Positions 16,700 through 26,011 are shown, counted from the first letter of the stretch. The stretch is 64,000 bases of DNA from Streptomyces sp. NBC_01723 (GCF_036246005.1 NZ_CP109171.1:6870001-6934000), one strand, 5' to 3'. Program-made: numbers and translations. Notes: generated by a model not told the origin, from the sequence alone.

Positions 16700-17275
16700 T
16701 TGCATCTGATCATCGGACGAATCGGCCGCGCTCATGGGATAGGTGGAGACGTCACCGTTGACACACGCACCGATGAGCCTGAGCGGCGGTTCATGCCAGG
16801 CACCGTCTTGCTGACGGACCCGCCGTCCGCTGGCCCGTTGACCATCGAGAACAGCCGGATGAACAACGCGACGCTGCTGCTCCGTTTCCAAGGCGTCCAG
16901 AACCGCGATGCCGCCCAGGCCCTGCGCGACACACTCCTCCTCGTGGAGGTCGACATCGACGAACTCTCCGAGGATCCTGATGAGTTTTACGACCACCAAC
17001 TGGTCGGTCTGAAGGTTGTTACCGAAGATGGCATCGAGGTGGGCCGGATCACTGGGATAGGTCATGCCCCCTTGCAGGACCTCGTCATCATCGAGCGGGC
17101 CAATGGAAATGAGGTGCTGGTGCCCTTCGTACAACAGATCGTCACCGAAATTGATCTTGCGGAACAGCGTGCGGTCATCAACCCACCTCCCGGCCTGATC
17201 GACGACCGCACCGAAGCCGCATCACCGCCGGGGAGCACCAGTACCTCTGACAGGGAAGATGACGTGACGTTGTAG
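16700..17275 (+). CDS. rimM: RimM-like 16S rRNA processing / ribosome maturation factor (paralog)
   Basis: 191 aa from TTG 16700, starting [25 protein letters not shown], the RimM N-terminal beta-barrel signature. The second half ([50 protein letters not shown]) is the PRC-barrel. RimM assists 30S head assembly around S19. The normal gene lies in a ribosomal-protein operon (rpsP-rimM-rplS); here it stands alone among mobile DNA, so it is presumably a second, transferred or duplicated copy. All core motifs are intact; GIGG replaces the usual GIKG. Identification is firm, role as a paralog is inferred. Confidence 0.9.
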   Translation: MHLIIGRIGRAHGIGGDVTVDTRTDEPERRFMPGTVLLTDPPSAGPLTIENSRMNNATLLLRFQGVQNRDAAQALRDTLLLVEVDIDELSEDPDEFYDHQLVGLKVVTEDGIEVGRITGIGHAPLQDLVIIERANGNEVLVPFVQQIVTEIDLAEQRAVINPPPGLIDDRTEAASPPGSTSTSDREDDVTL

Positions 17276-17359
17276 TCCGCGACAGCTCTGGTCGTCCACC
17301 GGCCTGAGTAGCACGAGGCTCGGACGGCTCCGAAAGACCGGCCGGAGTCGCGAAACTAG

Positions 17360-17417
17360 CCTCGATCGTTCATGAGGGTCCATCAGCTTGCTGATGGACC
17401 CTCATGAACGATCGAGG
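17360..17417. repeat. Perfect 28-bp inverted repeat with a 2-nt loop
   Basis: CCTCGATCGTTC...CATCAGC, TT, then the exact reverse complement. The arms are identical over 28 bp. It lies 85 bp after rimM and could act as a bidirectional terminator, but the first bases (CTAG then CCTCGATC, ...GGTCC) resemble the left end of the IS1380-type element at 43291, which also carries an internal GGTCC/GGACC hairpin. Confidence 0.9.
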
Positions 17418-17725
17418 TCATTTGTTCCCCCTGATGCGGGGTTCCACGTCTGCAGAAAACAAACGTGGAACCCGACCGGCAGCGGCTTAGACTTTCCGAC
17501 CGTTGATCCCCATGTCAGGGACACCACAGCCTGGGTGTCCGACCGGATGGCGAGCCCATCGTCGCTGTTCCCGCTGACGCTGGTGATCACATCGGCTCGC
17601 ACGATCTCTGGGTCAGGTTATCGCCAGTGGTGCGTGCGAACCCAGATGTCGCGATAATGCCCCTCCTGCATGATCGGCGTGTCCTCGTCCATGATTGCGG
17701 TTCGCACGGACGGGCCGAGACGGCC
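17418..17725. other. Non-coding stretch with further hairpins; possible element end
   Basis: No convincing gene. GGTTCCACGT and ACGTGGAACC (17438-17475) and GGACACC/GGTGTCC (17518-17541) form inverted repeats. On the minus strand a 24-codon frame (MDEDTPIMQEGHYRDIWVRT, 17619-17690) follows the recombinase-accessory pseudogene. This may be the terminus of a degraded integrated element. Confidence 0.4.
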
Positions 17726-18208
17726 TCAGTTGCACGACTCGTAGGGAGCCGTCCCGCCGCGGGCAGCGGGCAGGCGGCGGACGTTGTCGTCCTGGGAGGC
17801 CTGTTGCCTCAGCCGCTGGAGCTCCTCGTGCTGGACCGTGAGCCGGGAGACGGCAAGCGTCTTGAACGCGGTGAGCTCGGCCAGCGCCTCGTCCCGTTTC
17901 GCGACTCATTCCTTGAGTTCGGCGACCTGGGCCTTGAGCCGTTCGATCTGCGACGTCCGGGGGTCATGGGCCTTGCCCGCGTCGCGCTGGGCCTTCAGGC
18001 GACGCTCGAACTCCTCGAGGTGCTGGTAGAGGCCGGGGCGGGTGGTGCCGTCACGGTTCTTTTTCGGGTAGAAGCCGGTCCGGGTCACCCCCGCTTCGGC
18101 GGCCAGGGTCTTCAGATCGCACCTGCCGCCGGGCGGGAGTTCGCCCCGCAGCAGCCGGTCCATCGCGGCGCGGGTCGCCTCCTCGCTGCGGGCGCGGTCC
18201 GCTTCACT
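17726..18208 (-). pseudogene. Recombinase-associated accessory protein (TnpC/DUF6262-like) with internal stop
   Basis: Reads AMDRLLRGELPPGGRCDLKT, then AAEAGVTRTGFYPKKNRDG, then a coiled coil (RTSQIERLKAQVAELKE). An in-frame TGA at 17906-17908 stands where CGA would give Arg; the same frame then runs on (VAKRDEALAELTAFKTLA, LQRLRQQASQDDNVRRL) to a stop at 17726. The N-terminus is cut off by IS ends near 18209. Such proteins accompany Tn554-like tyrosine recombinases. Family assignment is by resemblance. Confidence 0.7.
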
Positions 18209-18249
18209 GAGCCTCTTTCATCCTGTGCTGGAGGGTGAAAGAGGCTCAC
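18209..18249. repeat. Two IS-like termini facing each other across 15 bp
   Basis: TGAGCCTCTTTCA (18209-18221) and its exact reverse complement (18237-18249). The arms resemble the ends of the adjacent IS elements (ACTGAACC...TTTTCATCC type), so this looks like a collapsed element that lost its interior. Confidence 0.55.
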
Positions 18250-18313
18250 TGAGCCTTTTCAGCGTGGCCACTGAACGGGTGATGGTGCTGCTGGGGAGGA
18301 GGGACCGCAACGC

Positions 18314-18377
18314 ACGAGGCTCCCGTGCCGTTGAGGGAGGTGTTCGAAGTCTCAATCCATCGGCACAGGAGCCTCGT
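18314..18377 (+). promoter_or_regulatory. Leader hairpin covering the transposase ribosome binding site
   Basis: ACGAGGCTCCCGTGCCG (18314-18330) pairs with CGGCACAGGAGCCTCGT (18361-18377) with one mismatch and a 30-nt loop. The right arm contains the Shine-Dalgarno AGGAG and reaches the TTG start at 18377, so folding should block initiation. Confidence 0.75.
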
Positions 18378-19133
18378 TGGTTCTCTATCCTGCCGCACTC
18401 GACCTGTCTCACGCCTTGGTTGCGTGGGTCACGATGCTCATCGTCACCCTTGAGGGGGACCGGCGATGCAAGCTCCCGCCGCACCAGCGTGCGCTGGTCG
18501 CCCTGGTGTATCTGCGCCGTCACGACACCCTCGCGCGCATCGCGGCCGGCTTCGGTATATCCGTCGGTACCGCTCACGCATACGCCACGGCCGTCGTCGG
18601 TCTGCTCGCCGGCCGGGCTCCGGGCCTGCTGAAGGTCCTGCGCGAGAGCGACCCGGACTTCGTGCTGCTGGACGGGACCCTCGCCGAGTGCGACCGGACC
18701 GGCGACGGCCGTGGGCCGTGGCGACTACCCGGCCAAGCACCGCCGCCACGGGGTGAACGACCAGGCCGTCACCGACCCCACCGGCAAGGTGCTGTGGATC
18801 TCGCCCGCGCTGCCGGACCGCACCCATGACCTGACCTCGGCCCGCCCCCACCGGATCATCCGGATCTGCGAGCGACAGGGCGCCCCCGCCCTGGCTGACC
18901 GCGCATACCAGCGCGCTGGCCCTTGGGTCACCACCGGGCTCAAACGACCACCCGGAGGCGAACTCACGCCCACACAGCGAACTGTCAACCGCGCACCGGC
19001 CCAGGCTCGAGCTCCCGTCGAACGCGGCATGGCACGGCTGAAGTCCTGGCAGATCTTCCGCAGAGCCCGCATCAGCCCCAACCACATGACCGTCATCGCC
19101 AAGGCCCTCCTCACCCTGGAGAGCCAACGCTGA
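18377..19133 (+). pseudogene. IS5-superfamily transposase with a 7-bp duplication frameshift
   Basis: Starts TTG 18377 ([20 protein letters not shown]). Helix-turn-helix [20 protein letters not shown], first acid in [13 protein letters not shown]. Then GGCCGTG is duplicated in tandem at about 18705-18718, shifting the frame; the rest ([40 protein letters not shown]) lies in another frame to 19133. Removing one 7-bp unit restores a full ~250-aa protein like that at 46927-47676. Confidence 0.87.
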
Positions 19134-19153
19134 AAGAGCTCACTGAACCGTTT

Positions 19154-19916
19154 TCATCCTGAATAGGTGCAGGTCAGCAGGGTGTGGACGGCCTGGACGA
19201 TGGTGCCGACGCGGCGGGTGGAACAGCGGGCTCGCCGCAGCAGGGCCACGTTTTGAGTTGGGCGAAGGCGCGCTCGCCGGGGGCTCTCAATCGGGCGTGG
19301 TCGCGGTTGAACTGCTGGTAGTGCGGGGGGTGTTCGCGGTGGTGGTAGTACGGGGTATGGAAGGTGGCGCCGGCGCCTTGGTAGGCGCGGTCGGCGAGGA
19401 CGAGGATCTGCCGGGTCAGGCAGGCTTGGACAATGCCGTGAGCGCGAGCCGCCGTCAGGTCGTGGGTGCGCCCTGGAGTCACGCGGGAGAACCAGAGCGG
19501 GGTGCCGTCCGGACAGGCGACGACCTGGACGTTCATCCCGTGTTTCCGGTGTTTCTGGGAGTAGTACGGCTGGTCCGCGGCGATGCGGTCGATGGAAATG
19601 AGCGTTCCGTCGACGATGACGAAGTCTCCTTCGCCCAGGCCGACGAGGGCCTCGTACAGACCGGGAGCCCAGGAGGCCAGGATGTCGAGGGTCTCGTCGA
19701 CGTACCGCCAGGCGGTCGCGGTGGAGACCCCGAAGCCGCCGCGAGCTGGGGCAGCGTCTCGTTCCTGCGCAGGTGCACCAGCGCCAGCAGGGCCTGCTGG
19801 AAGCAGCCCAGCTTCCGCCATCGCGTGCCGCGTTCACACCTTCGGGCATAGATGAGCCACGAGACATGCTCGATCAGCTCGTGAGGGACGTCGAGCGTGG
19901 CACGATACGGGACCAA
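19154..19916 (-). pseudogene. Degraded IS5-superfamily transposase
   Basis: TTG start at 19916 (VPYRATLDVPHELIEHVSWL), AGGAG in the arm of a short GCGAGGC hairpin. Frame breaks at about 19740 (LPQLA then GFGVSTATAWRYVDETLD) and again near 19245 (LKTW then LLRRARCSTRRVGTIVQ). Catalytic motifs IVDGTLISIDR and VLADRAYQGAG remain. The element end (ACTGAACCGTTTTCATCCTG, from 19142) is joined to the neighbouring IS. Inactive. Confidence 0.83.
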
Positions 19917-20036
19917 GCGAGGCTCCTCGGACGAAGTGTGGTGCGTGGAGAACACCACCGCAACGACCAGGCCTCGCCTTGTCACGCCACCCCGCTGACC
20001 TGCACCATCAGCCATGCAGGACAGCATGGAAACGGT

Positions 20037-20705
20037 TCACTGCGACGGCACTGGCTTTTTGCGGGGCCGACGGGCGTGGAGGACGAATGCCGGGGGCATG
20101 TTGCGCCACACGGTCCGACTGGGGACGACCTCCTCGAAGCTCTCGGCCAGCAGGGCGCGAAAGCGGCGAGCGGCGGCGAGGGGAACGGCGTGGACGTACG
20201 TGAAGGCTGTGAACGCGCCTGCAGGGCTGAGCGCTTCGGCCGTGACAGCCATGAGCTGCTGCTGAGTGGCAAATGGGAAAAGGGCCCAGGGAAGGCCACT
20301 GATGACCATGTCCGCTCGATAGATGCCCCGTGCGTCCAGCAATTGCCGCAGCTCCCCGGCGTCACGCTGGATCACCTCCGCCCCCGGGTGCCAGTGTTGG
20401 AGACGCTGAGCGAGAACCGGATCGATCTCGATGGCCAGGTGACGTCCCCGGCCTCCGAGCCTGCGCTGGATCTCAGCTGTGAACGGGCCGGTACCGGCAC
20501 CCAGTTCGACCACCACGGGCTCACCGCATTCGGGTATAGGAGCAGAGACTGCCTGGGCGAGGTGGCGCGAGCTGGGTGCTATGGCTCCCATGCGGCCCGG
20601 TGCCCGCACCCACCGCCGGAGGAATAGGGCGATATCATGCGGTTCTCCGGACGGCCTGCTAATACCGCCTTGCCGAGCCGAAGAGGGCACCTTACTAGTG
20701 GTCAT
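20037..20705 (-). CDS. SAM-dependent methyltransferase (phospholipid/rRNA-adenine methyltransferase-like)
   Basis: 222 aa. HDIALFLRRWVRAPGRMGAIAPSS is typical of the PmtA/KsgA-related group. Motif I VVELGAGTGPFT (about 65-76) binds SAM, AIEIDP is motif II, ADMVISGLPW is the motif IV region (NLPY/GLPW). A basic tail RRPRKKP ends the protein. The fold is certain; the substrate (phosphatidylethanolamine or rRNA) cannot be told. No operon partner survives: a degraded IS lies downstream and a gene-poor region upstream. Confidence 0.82.
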   Translation of the reverse strand: MTTSKVPSSARQGGISRPSGEPHDIALFLRRWVRAPGRMGAIAPSSRHLAQAVSAPIPECGEPVVVELGAGTGPFTAEIQRRLGGRGRHLAIEIDPVLAQRLQHWHPGAEVIQRDAGELRQLLDARGIYRADMVISGLPWALFPFATQQQLMAVTAEALSPAGAFTAFTYVHAVPLAAARRFRALLAESFEEVVPSRTVWRNMPPAFVLHARRPRKKPVPSQ

Positions 20706-21966
20706 GGTAGTTGAGCTTCCTGGAGAGCATAATTATGGGGAGAGCCGCTGGGCCCCGGCGCTGGGACTGCTTCGAAAGTTCCGAGCCATGGCTGTGATCA
20801 AATTGTTCGGGACAGGCCTAGGCCGGACGTGCAGGGACGTAACGGTCCAGTTCCTTGCGTGCCGTCCCTCGATGCGAGGCCGGGTATTGCGTGACGGGCA
20901 TGACCCGGGGCTGCGTCGTGTGTGTCGAGCTGGTCCGGCGGTACAGGCCTCGGGTGGTCCTGGTCGACATCAGCAGGTCGCGGCTGAACTGGCTGCGGGC
21001 CATCCGGGCTCTGGTCCGGAGGCCGGCCGGATTTCCCGGAGGCAGCCACGGAGAAAGCGTCGAGCCACTCAGACGGTGTCCTACATGGTCAGTGGGCTAT
21101 TGAACCGTGCATGGGCAGTTGACAGTGAGACTGGAATGCTCCGGACGACTTGTGGGTCGCGGAGCCGTTGTTACCGCACCGCTGGCGCCGGTGCGTCCGC
21201 AGGGCGGCCGGGTGGCGACATCGACGAAGAGTCGGATTCGCCGCGGTCGTGTACGTACTGGTCAGCGGTGGATGCCTCGGCTCTCAGGTGATTTGACCGA
21301 GGCCCCCGACGGTGATCAGCCAGTTCCCTCAGCGGGGTGAAGTCGACATCGAGCTTTCGGATTGTGCACCTCGGGCTGGATGCCGAGTTCGTGCTAGGTG
21401 CGGGGCGGGCCTGGGCACGCCGGGCTGAGGCAGTGCGCTGTGCGTCGGCTTGCCGCGCAGCAGGTCATCGACGAGACTCACACCGTCGAACGGGTGAGCG
21501 GGGTCGGGACAGCTCCTCCCAACTCGATGAAAGCCGCCCTCCAATCCAATCGTGATCACCGGTGTGCGGCTCACTTTGCGACTCCCATGAAGGCGTCATG
21601 GTTATGGCTCCTGCGGCGCCCGCAACACCCAGAAGGCGGCACCGGGACAGAGAGCGCGTCGGTGAAGTCATGGATCCTCGGGTCTTTCGTGGTCGGTGTC
21701 GCTACCAGAGTTTCGAGGCTGAGCGCCGAGATCCAGGGCCTCTTGATCCGAGGATGAGCCGGTGCCGGGCCGAGACCGTCGCTTTCAGCCGCGGCATCCT
21801 GAGGGCGGATGCTCCCCAGCCACTCGCATATGGCGCTCCTGTAGCGGACCGTTCGGCGCTACGCTCTCCCGCCCGCCGAGGAGCGGGACCTCGACCGCGA
21901 ACTGGACCGCCGGCTGGCACGGGCGTCCGCCCCCTGAACGACGACCGGCGCGGCGAAGCGACGTAA
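20706..21966. other. Gene-poor, degraded region
   Basis: About 1.26 kb with no intact gene. It holds an IS remnant (21071-21295). At 20930-20990 a frame reads VRRYRPRVVLVDIS, vaguely like a response-regulator receiver strand. At 21850-21938 a frame reads RYALPPAEERDLDRELDRR and stops, possibly the 3' tail of a lost gene. Nothing else is supported. Confidence 0.5.
21071..21295 (+). pseudogene. Remnant of an IS5 element of the GTGTCCTACATGG type
   Basis: GTGTCCTACATGGTCAGT matches the left end of the IS at 42437. Recognisable decayed parts follow (GACGACTTGTGGG, GCGTCCGCAGGGCGGC, TACTGGTCAGCGGTGGATG). No reading frame remains. Confidence 0.7.
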
Positions 21967-23002
21967 CGAGTTGGTGCGTGATAGCGGGTGAGGTGTCGTG
22001 CCAGGCGGATGGCATGATCCCGCTGTGGCGATCATGGTCAATCGGGCAGTGCTGGCGCATCAGCTGTTCACGGGGCTCTCTCGGTCTCATCTGGCTTGTC
22101 TGGTCGATGAGTTGGCCGAGCCTTGGCAGGCCGGGGTCGAAGGTCGTCGCCATGTGACGCGGGGCGGGGCCAGGAAGCGGGCCGCGGGTGCCGGCGCCAG
22201 CCATCAGCTGGTGGTCGTCGACAGGCTGGTGGCCACGCTGATCCATCTGAGGCACGACCTGCCGCCCTCGGTGCTGGGCCTGCTGTTCGGTGTCGACCGG
22301 TCCACGGTCACCCGGGCGACCGGAGAGGTGCGCACGCTCCTGGCGGAGCGGGGGTGCGCGGTTCCCGACCGTCCCGGCCTGCGGCTACGGACCCTGACGG
22401 ATGTATGTGCCTATGCCCAGGCCGAAGGCGTCGAGCTGCGTCTGGACGCCACCGAGATCCAGGTCCGCCGGCCACCGGCCGGCCGCGCCGGACGTCGTGC
22501 CTTCGTCTCGGGCAAGAAGAAGCAGAACACGATGAAGGCCACCGTGATTGCCGACTGGCGCGGCCGCACGTTATGGACCGATGCCCTGCGGCCTGGGCGT
22601 ATGCACGACGCGACGGCCGCACGCAACGAAGGCATCGCCGTCTGCTTCCGGCACTTCCCCGACGTCGAGGTCCTCCTGGACGACGGCTATCTCGCCCTGA
22701 GCCGCGACCACCGTGGCCCAGCCATCACACCGCCCAGAAAACCGCGGCCGGGAGCACTGCCCGGCAGGGTCGAACAGTGGGAACGCGACCGCCACGGGCA
22801 CTCCTCCGACCGCATCATCGTCGAACACGCTCTTACCGATCACAAACGCTGGAAGCAACTGGCCCGCTGGACCCACCACCGCGACCGCCTGCCCGACACC
22901 TACCCCGCCATCACCGGCCTCGTCTCCGACCGCACCGCCAACGCCTCAAAACCCGCCACAGCAAGGCCGAACACGCCTCACCCGCTATCACGCACCAACT
23001 CG
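21967..23002 (+). mobile_element. IS5-family element with TAA target duplication
   Basis: 1036 bp. Ends CGAGTTGGTGCGTGATAGCG and its inverse CGCTATCACGCACCAACTCG, flanked by TAA (21964-21966, 23003-23005), the TNA-type duplication of IS1031-like members. Related ends occur at 59911-60958. Confidence 0.88.
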
Positions 23003-23005
23003 TAA
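22034..23005 (+). CDS. IS5-family (DDE_Tnp_4-type) transposase
   Basis: 323 aa from ATG 22034; an in-frame GTG at 21998 lies in the terminal repeat. Helix-turn-helix GLLFGVDRSTVTRATGEVRT, then LDATEIQVRRP, FVSGKKKQNTMKATV, VLLDDGYLAL and RIIVEHALTDHKRWKQL with the acidic residues. The stop TAA is the target duplication itself, so the protein end depends on the insertion site. Apparently intact. Confidence 0.87.
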   Translation: MVNRAVLAHQLFTGLSRSHLACLVDELAEPWQAGVEGRRHVTRGGARKRAAGAGASHQLVVVDRLVATLIHLRHDLPPSVLGLLFGVDRSTVTRATGEVRTLLAERGCAVPDRPGLRLRTLTDVCAYAQAEGVELRLDATEIQVRRPPAGRAGRRAFVSGKKKQNTMKATVIADWRGRTLWTDALRPGRMHDATAARNEGIAVCFRHFPDVEVLLDDGYLALSRDHRGPAITPPRKPRPGALPGRVEQWERDRHGHSSDRIIVEHALTDHKRWKQLARWTHHRDRLPDTYPAITGLVSDRTANASKPATARPNTPHPLSRTNS

Positions 23006-23093
23006 CTGCCTGTTCTCTATCCGCTCGCGCGGTCGGGCAGGTTCGAACGGGGTCCTGGTTCGGGTGAGTTGTCCGGGGCGGGTGCATGAAGGA

Positions 23094-23146
23094 AGGGCCT
23101 CTTGGTAGCTCGCGGATGTCGAGTCCAGCGAGAAGCAAGAGGCCCT
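23094..23146 (+). promoter_or_regulatory. Leader hairpin covering a transposase ribosome binding site
   Basis: AGGGCCTCTTG (23094-23104) pairs perfectly with CAAGAGGCCCT (23136-23146). The right arm contains the Shine-Dalgarno AGAGG five bases before TTG 23148. Same design as at 18314-18377. Confidence 0.7.
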
Positions 23147-23694
23147 GTTGTCGAAGTGTCGCGTGGTCGTGGTCGCCGAGTCCAGTTCGTCCACTCGTGG
23201 GTGTGACTGCCTCGCCCACAGGTTCGGGAACGCAGTCGACCGGCCGCAGCGCCGGCCTCGATACGGCTCGGACATGAGCGATGCCGAGTGGGCCGTGGTG
23301 AGGGATCTGCTGCCGGTTCCGGGCTGGCTTTCGGGCTGTGGCGGGCGTCCGGAGGGCTACTGCCACCGGCAGATGATCGACGCAGTGCGCTACCTCGTCG
23401 ACAACGGCATCAAGTGGAGGGCGATGCCCGCGGACTTCCCGCCCTGGCCGCGCGTCTACGCCTTCTTCGCCCGCTGGCGGGACACGGGACTGGTCACCGA
23501 GCTGCACGACCGGCTGCGGGAAGCCGTCCGCGCCGGTGAAGGCCGCAGCGCCGACCCGAGCGCGGGGGTCGTGGACTCGCAGTCGGTGAAGGCAGACGCC
23601 ACTGTCACCTTCGGCTCACGGGGCTTCGACGCGGGCAAGAAGATCAATGGTCGCAAGCGGCACCTGCTCACCGACACGCTCGGACTTCTCCTAG

Positions 23695-24530
23695 AGGTTG
23701 TCCCGTATGGAGTGTGAGTTATCCAGTGAGGGCCAGGTTGTGCAGTCGGGCGATGCCGAGCATGGCCTGGTGAACTCCGTCGCCCTTGAGTCGGCAGTCC
23801 CGCAGGATCTTCCAGTTCTTCAACCGCGACAGGGCGTGTTCCACGCGCGCTCGTGCCCGGCGATGGACGGCGTTCTCTGCCTCCTGCGAGGGGCTGAGGT
23901 GGCTCTGGCCTCGTCGTTTGCGGTGCGGGATCAGGAGGCCGGTGCCTTGGTAGCCGCCGTCGGCAAGGGTCGGGGCGCCGCGGCAGGCCCGATCGATGCC
24001 GGACTCGGTGAAGGCCCGGCAGTCGTTGCGGCTGCCGGGCAGCGGGAGACCGATGGCCACGACCAGGCGGCTGTTGGCGTCGATGACGACCTGCAGATTG
24101 GTCGAGTACCGGTAGTTCTTGCTGGACGCGGCGACACTGCGGTCGCGGGTGGGCACCAGAGTGCCGTCGACGATGTAGACGGTGTCCTTGCGCGGCCGCC
24201 GCGCGGGCGAGATGGCCAGCAGCGGTGCGAGATGGTCCAAGATGCGGTCGGCAGCGGACTTCGAGACTCCGAACAACGGCGCCACCTGCCGCAACGTGAG
24301 GTTCGTGCGCCAGTACGTCGCCACCAGCAACACCCGGTCTTCGAGCGACAGCCGCCATGGCCGGCCACGCTGAACGTCGCCACCTCGGCGCCGTACCAGT
24401 GCCACCAGCCTCGCAAACTGCACCTCGGTCAGACCCGCAAACGGCTCGATCCACTTCGGATCATCTGCTGAGATCACCCCACCCATGCCCGACCAACGCA
24501 CCAGCAGCACCACCGGTTACGGGACAACCT
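23695..24530 (-). mobile_element. 836-bp IS5-family element, copy 1 of 4
   Basis: Ends AGGTTGTCCCGTA are a perfect 13-bp inverted repeat, with CTAG duplications at 23691-23694 and 24531-24534. Three further copies of identical length are at 38040, 39580 and 44954, differing by single bases. Inserted in another transposase gene. Confidence 0.93.
23719..24513 (-). CDS. IS5-family transposase (836-bp IS, copy 1)
   Basis: 264 aa from GTG 24513; MGGVISADDP (ATG 24486) may be the true start. Helix-turn-helix LRQVAPLFGVSKSAADRI, then YIVDGTLVPTRDRSV, PTLADGGYQGTG and RARVEHALSRLKNWK giving the D, D and E of a DDE_Tnp_4-type enzyme. Full length and identical in the other copies apart from single residues, so recently active. 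Confidence 0.92.
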   Translation of the reverse strand: MVLLVRWSGMGGVISADDPKWIEPFAGLTEVQFARLVALVRRRGGDVQRGRPWRLSLEDRVLLVATYWRTNLTLRQVAPLFGVSKSAADRILDHLAPLLAISPARRPRKDTVYIVDGTLVPTRDRSVAASSKNYRYSTNLQVVIDANSRLVVAIGLPLPGSRNDCRAFTESGIDRACRGAPTLADGGYQGTGLLIPHRKRRGQSHLSPSQEAENAVHRRARARVEHALSRLKNWKILRDCRLKGDGVHQAMLGIARLHNLALTG

Positions 24531-24894
24531 CTAGCCGTCCTGGTCACACCGGCCTCCGTGACCGACCGGGACGGCGCCCGGTCCCTTCTGCCAGCGGCGG
24601 CCGGCCGTTTCCGGCGGCTGGCCCGGGTCTGGGCCGATGGCGGCTACACCGGCCACCTCACCGACTGGACCAGCCAGCACCTCGGGCTCGTCCTCGACAT
24701 CGTCCGCCGCAGTGAGGACGTCCGGGGCTTCCAGGCCCTTCCCCGCCGCTGGGTCGTCGAACGGTCCTTTGCGTGGTTTCTGCGCAGCCGCCGCCTGGTC
24801 AGGGACTACGAACGCCGCCCCGACACGAGCGAAGCCGTCATCCGCTGGTCGATGATCGCCCTGATGAGCCGCCGCCTGGCCGCACGATCTCGTC

Positions 24895-25377
24895 GGCCTG
24901 CAGTCCTGACGGCAGGGTGAACCTCCCGGGCCTCGTCTCCACCAGCCAGCCCCGTTCCACCAGCCTCTTCAGCCGTGCTCTCGCACCCTCGACGCGTGAG
25001 GCCGAGGCACTGTCCCAGCCAAGCACCACGGCCGCCCGCCGGGCACCCAGCCCGTCGATCCCGGCCTCGGCCGCGGCTGCCATCACCGCCTGGTAGTCCA
25101 CCGACAGGTCTTCGACCCCGGCCGCGTTCTGTCGATGCGGCACCGCACGGCGCGGGCCCACCGGCGTCCTCGGCGACGGGCCAACGACTGTCTCGGCCGG
25201 CTGTTCCTCCTCGGCGAGCGCTTCCAGATACTGCTCGAGGCCGATCGTCCGAAGCTTGAGAACCTCCTCGGCATCCGCCAAGTCTGCCCGCACCCGCTTC
25301 AGTTCGGCTTCGAGCTCATCCACCCGCACGGCAGCGGCCTTCCGCCGCGTTTCCAGGACCGCACGCATCGACGGCAT
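24895..25377 (-). pseudogene. Coiled-coil / winged-helix protein truncated by an IS
   Basis: Starts MPSMRAVLETRRKAAAVRVD; residues 1-55 are a heptad-rich coiled coil (ELEAELKRVRADLADAEEVL). A second domain (DYQAVMAAAAEAGIDGLGAR, then RARLKRLVERGWLVETRPG) looks like a winged helix. The end runs into the transposase at about 24895, so the 3' part is lost. Family unknown; possibly a regulator or an IS-associated accessory protein. Confidence 0.6.
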
Positions 25378-25501
25378 CCGCCACCCCCACCGACTCGATC
25401 AGCAACGAGTCGAGGCTCCCGCCACAGCCGCAATCTCATGCCTGACCAGCGGAATCTGCACACGGCATTCGGAAAGAGAACGGCCTCTAAGAAAACCGTC
25501 T

Positions 25502-26011
25502 CTAACCTGTTGGCTCTTGTGGATCACTAGACCGTGCTCCCGATTCCGTCGACGCAACTCCGAACGGGTCGAGAGCGTCGACGGGCGGCCTCTCCTTCGA
25601 CCGGTGATTGCCGGGTTTGCAGCCGGCGAAGGGGCCCATCGGATCGCGCAGCGAATCCATGACAGGTCTCAGATAGTCCCGGTGCCAGTTGGCAGGTCCA
25701 CACGCGGGGGAGCCGGGGCCTGTCAGATCCGCCCAAGCAAGCCACAGGCCGTGGAGTTGGGCAATTGCGTCCATATGCTCCCACCAGCGGGAACACCAGG
25801 GAGTGGCGGAGGTGACCTCTCGGCCGTACACCGGCAGCAGCACATGGTGGGTCCACAGCGTCAGCTGGCGCAGATTCTGCGCGTACTCGGTCCCCTCCAG
25901 GTAGAGGATGAACCGAGGTGGGGACGGAACCTGCGGAGGCGGCGGTGCCTCGGACGGGGGCTCCGCAGGTGACGGGCTCTCCTGCTGGGCTCCGGGGGTG
26001 TCGCTGGTCAT
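25502..26011 (-). CDS. DUF4913-domain protein
   Basis: 169 aa from the ATG preceded by GGAAGAG. A Pro/Ser-rich N-terminus (1-32) leads into FILYLEGTEYAQNLRQLTLW, VTSATPWCSRWWEHMDAIAQ and GLWLAWADLTG, which is the DUF4913 pattern. Genes of this type are common beside actinobacterial conjugation clusters (family context), so it may belong functionally with the 1-9.4 kb operon. The upstream gene is on the same strand 137 bp away. Function unknown. Confidence 0.8.
   Translation of the reverse strand: MTSDTPGAQQESPSPAEPPSEAPPPPQVPSPPRFILYLEGTEYAQNLRQLTLWTHHVLLPVYGREVTSATPWCSRWWEHMDAIAQLHGLWLAWADLTGPGSPACGPANWHRDYLRPVMDSLRDPMGPFAGCKPGNHRSKERPPVDALDPFGVASTESGARSSDPQEPTG

Larger units (their letters stand above)
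18251..19142 (+). mobile_element. IS5-superfamily element, defective copy 1
   Basis: About 892 bp with ends TGAGCCTTTTCAGCGTGGCC and, inverted, TGAGCTCTTTCAGCGTTGGC. Nearly identical to 46010-46902. A leader hairpin (18314-18330 with 18361-18377) precedes the transposase. It directly abuts another degraded IS at 19143. Confidence 0.85.
23148..24920 (+). pseudogene. IS5-family transposase split by an 836-bp IS
   Basis: First part from TTG 23148: DMSDAEWAVVRDLLPVPGW, GRPEGYCHRQMIDAVRYLVD, WRAMPADFPPW, VVDSQSVKADATV, GRKRHLLTDTLGLLL. At CTAG 23691 another IS is inserted. After 24535 the frame resumes: AVLVTPASVTDRDGA, RVWADGGYTGHL, WVVERSFAWFLRSRRLVRDY. Joining across the insertion restores a normal ~265-aa transposase. 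Its 3' end overlaps the truncated gene on the other strand. Confidence 0.87.

Noticed and set aside
17360..17417. Palindrome considered as a telomere end of a linear replicon
   Set aside because: Streptomyces telomeres contain many spaced palindromes at a physical end; this is a single internal one with genes on both sides.
20930..20990. Frame reading VRRYRPRVVLVDIS, possible response-regulator fragment
   Set aside because: Only one strand-like stretch matches, with no phospho-Asp context or flanking domain; too weak to annotate.
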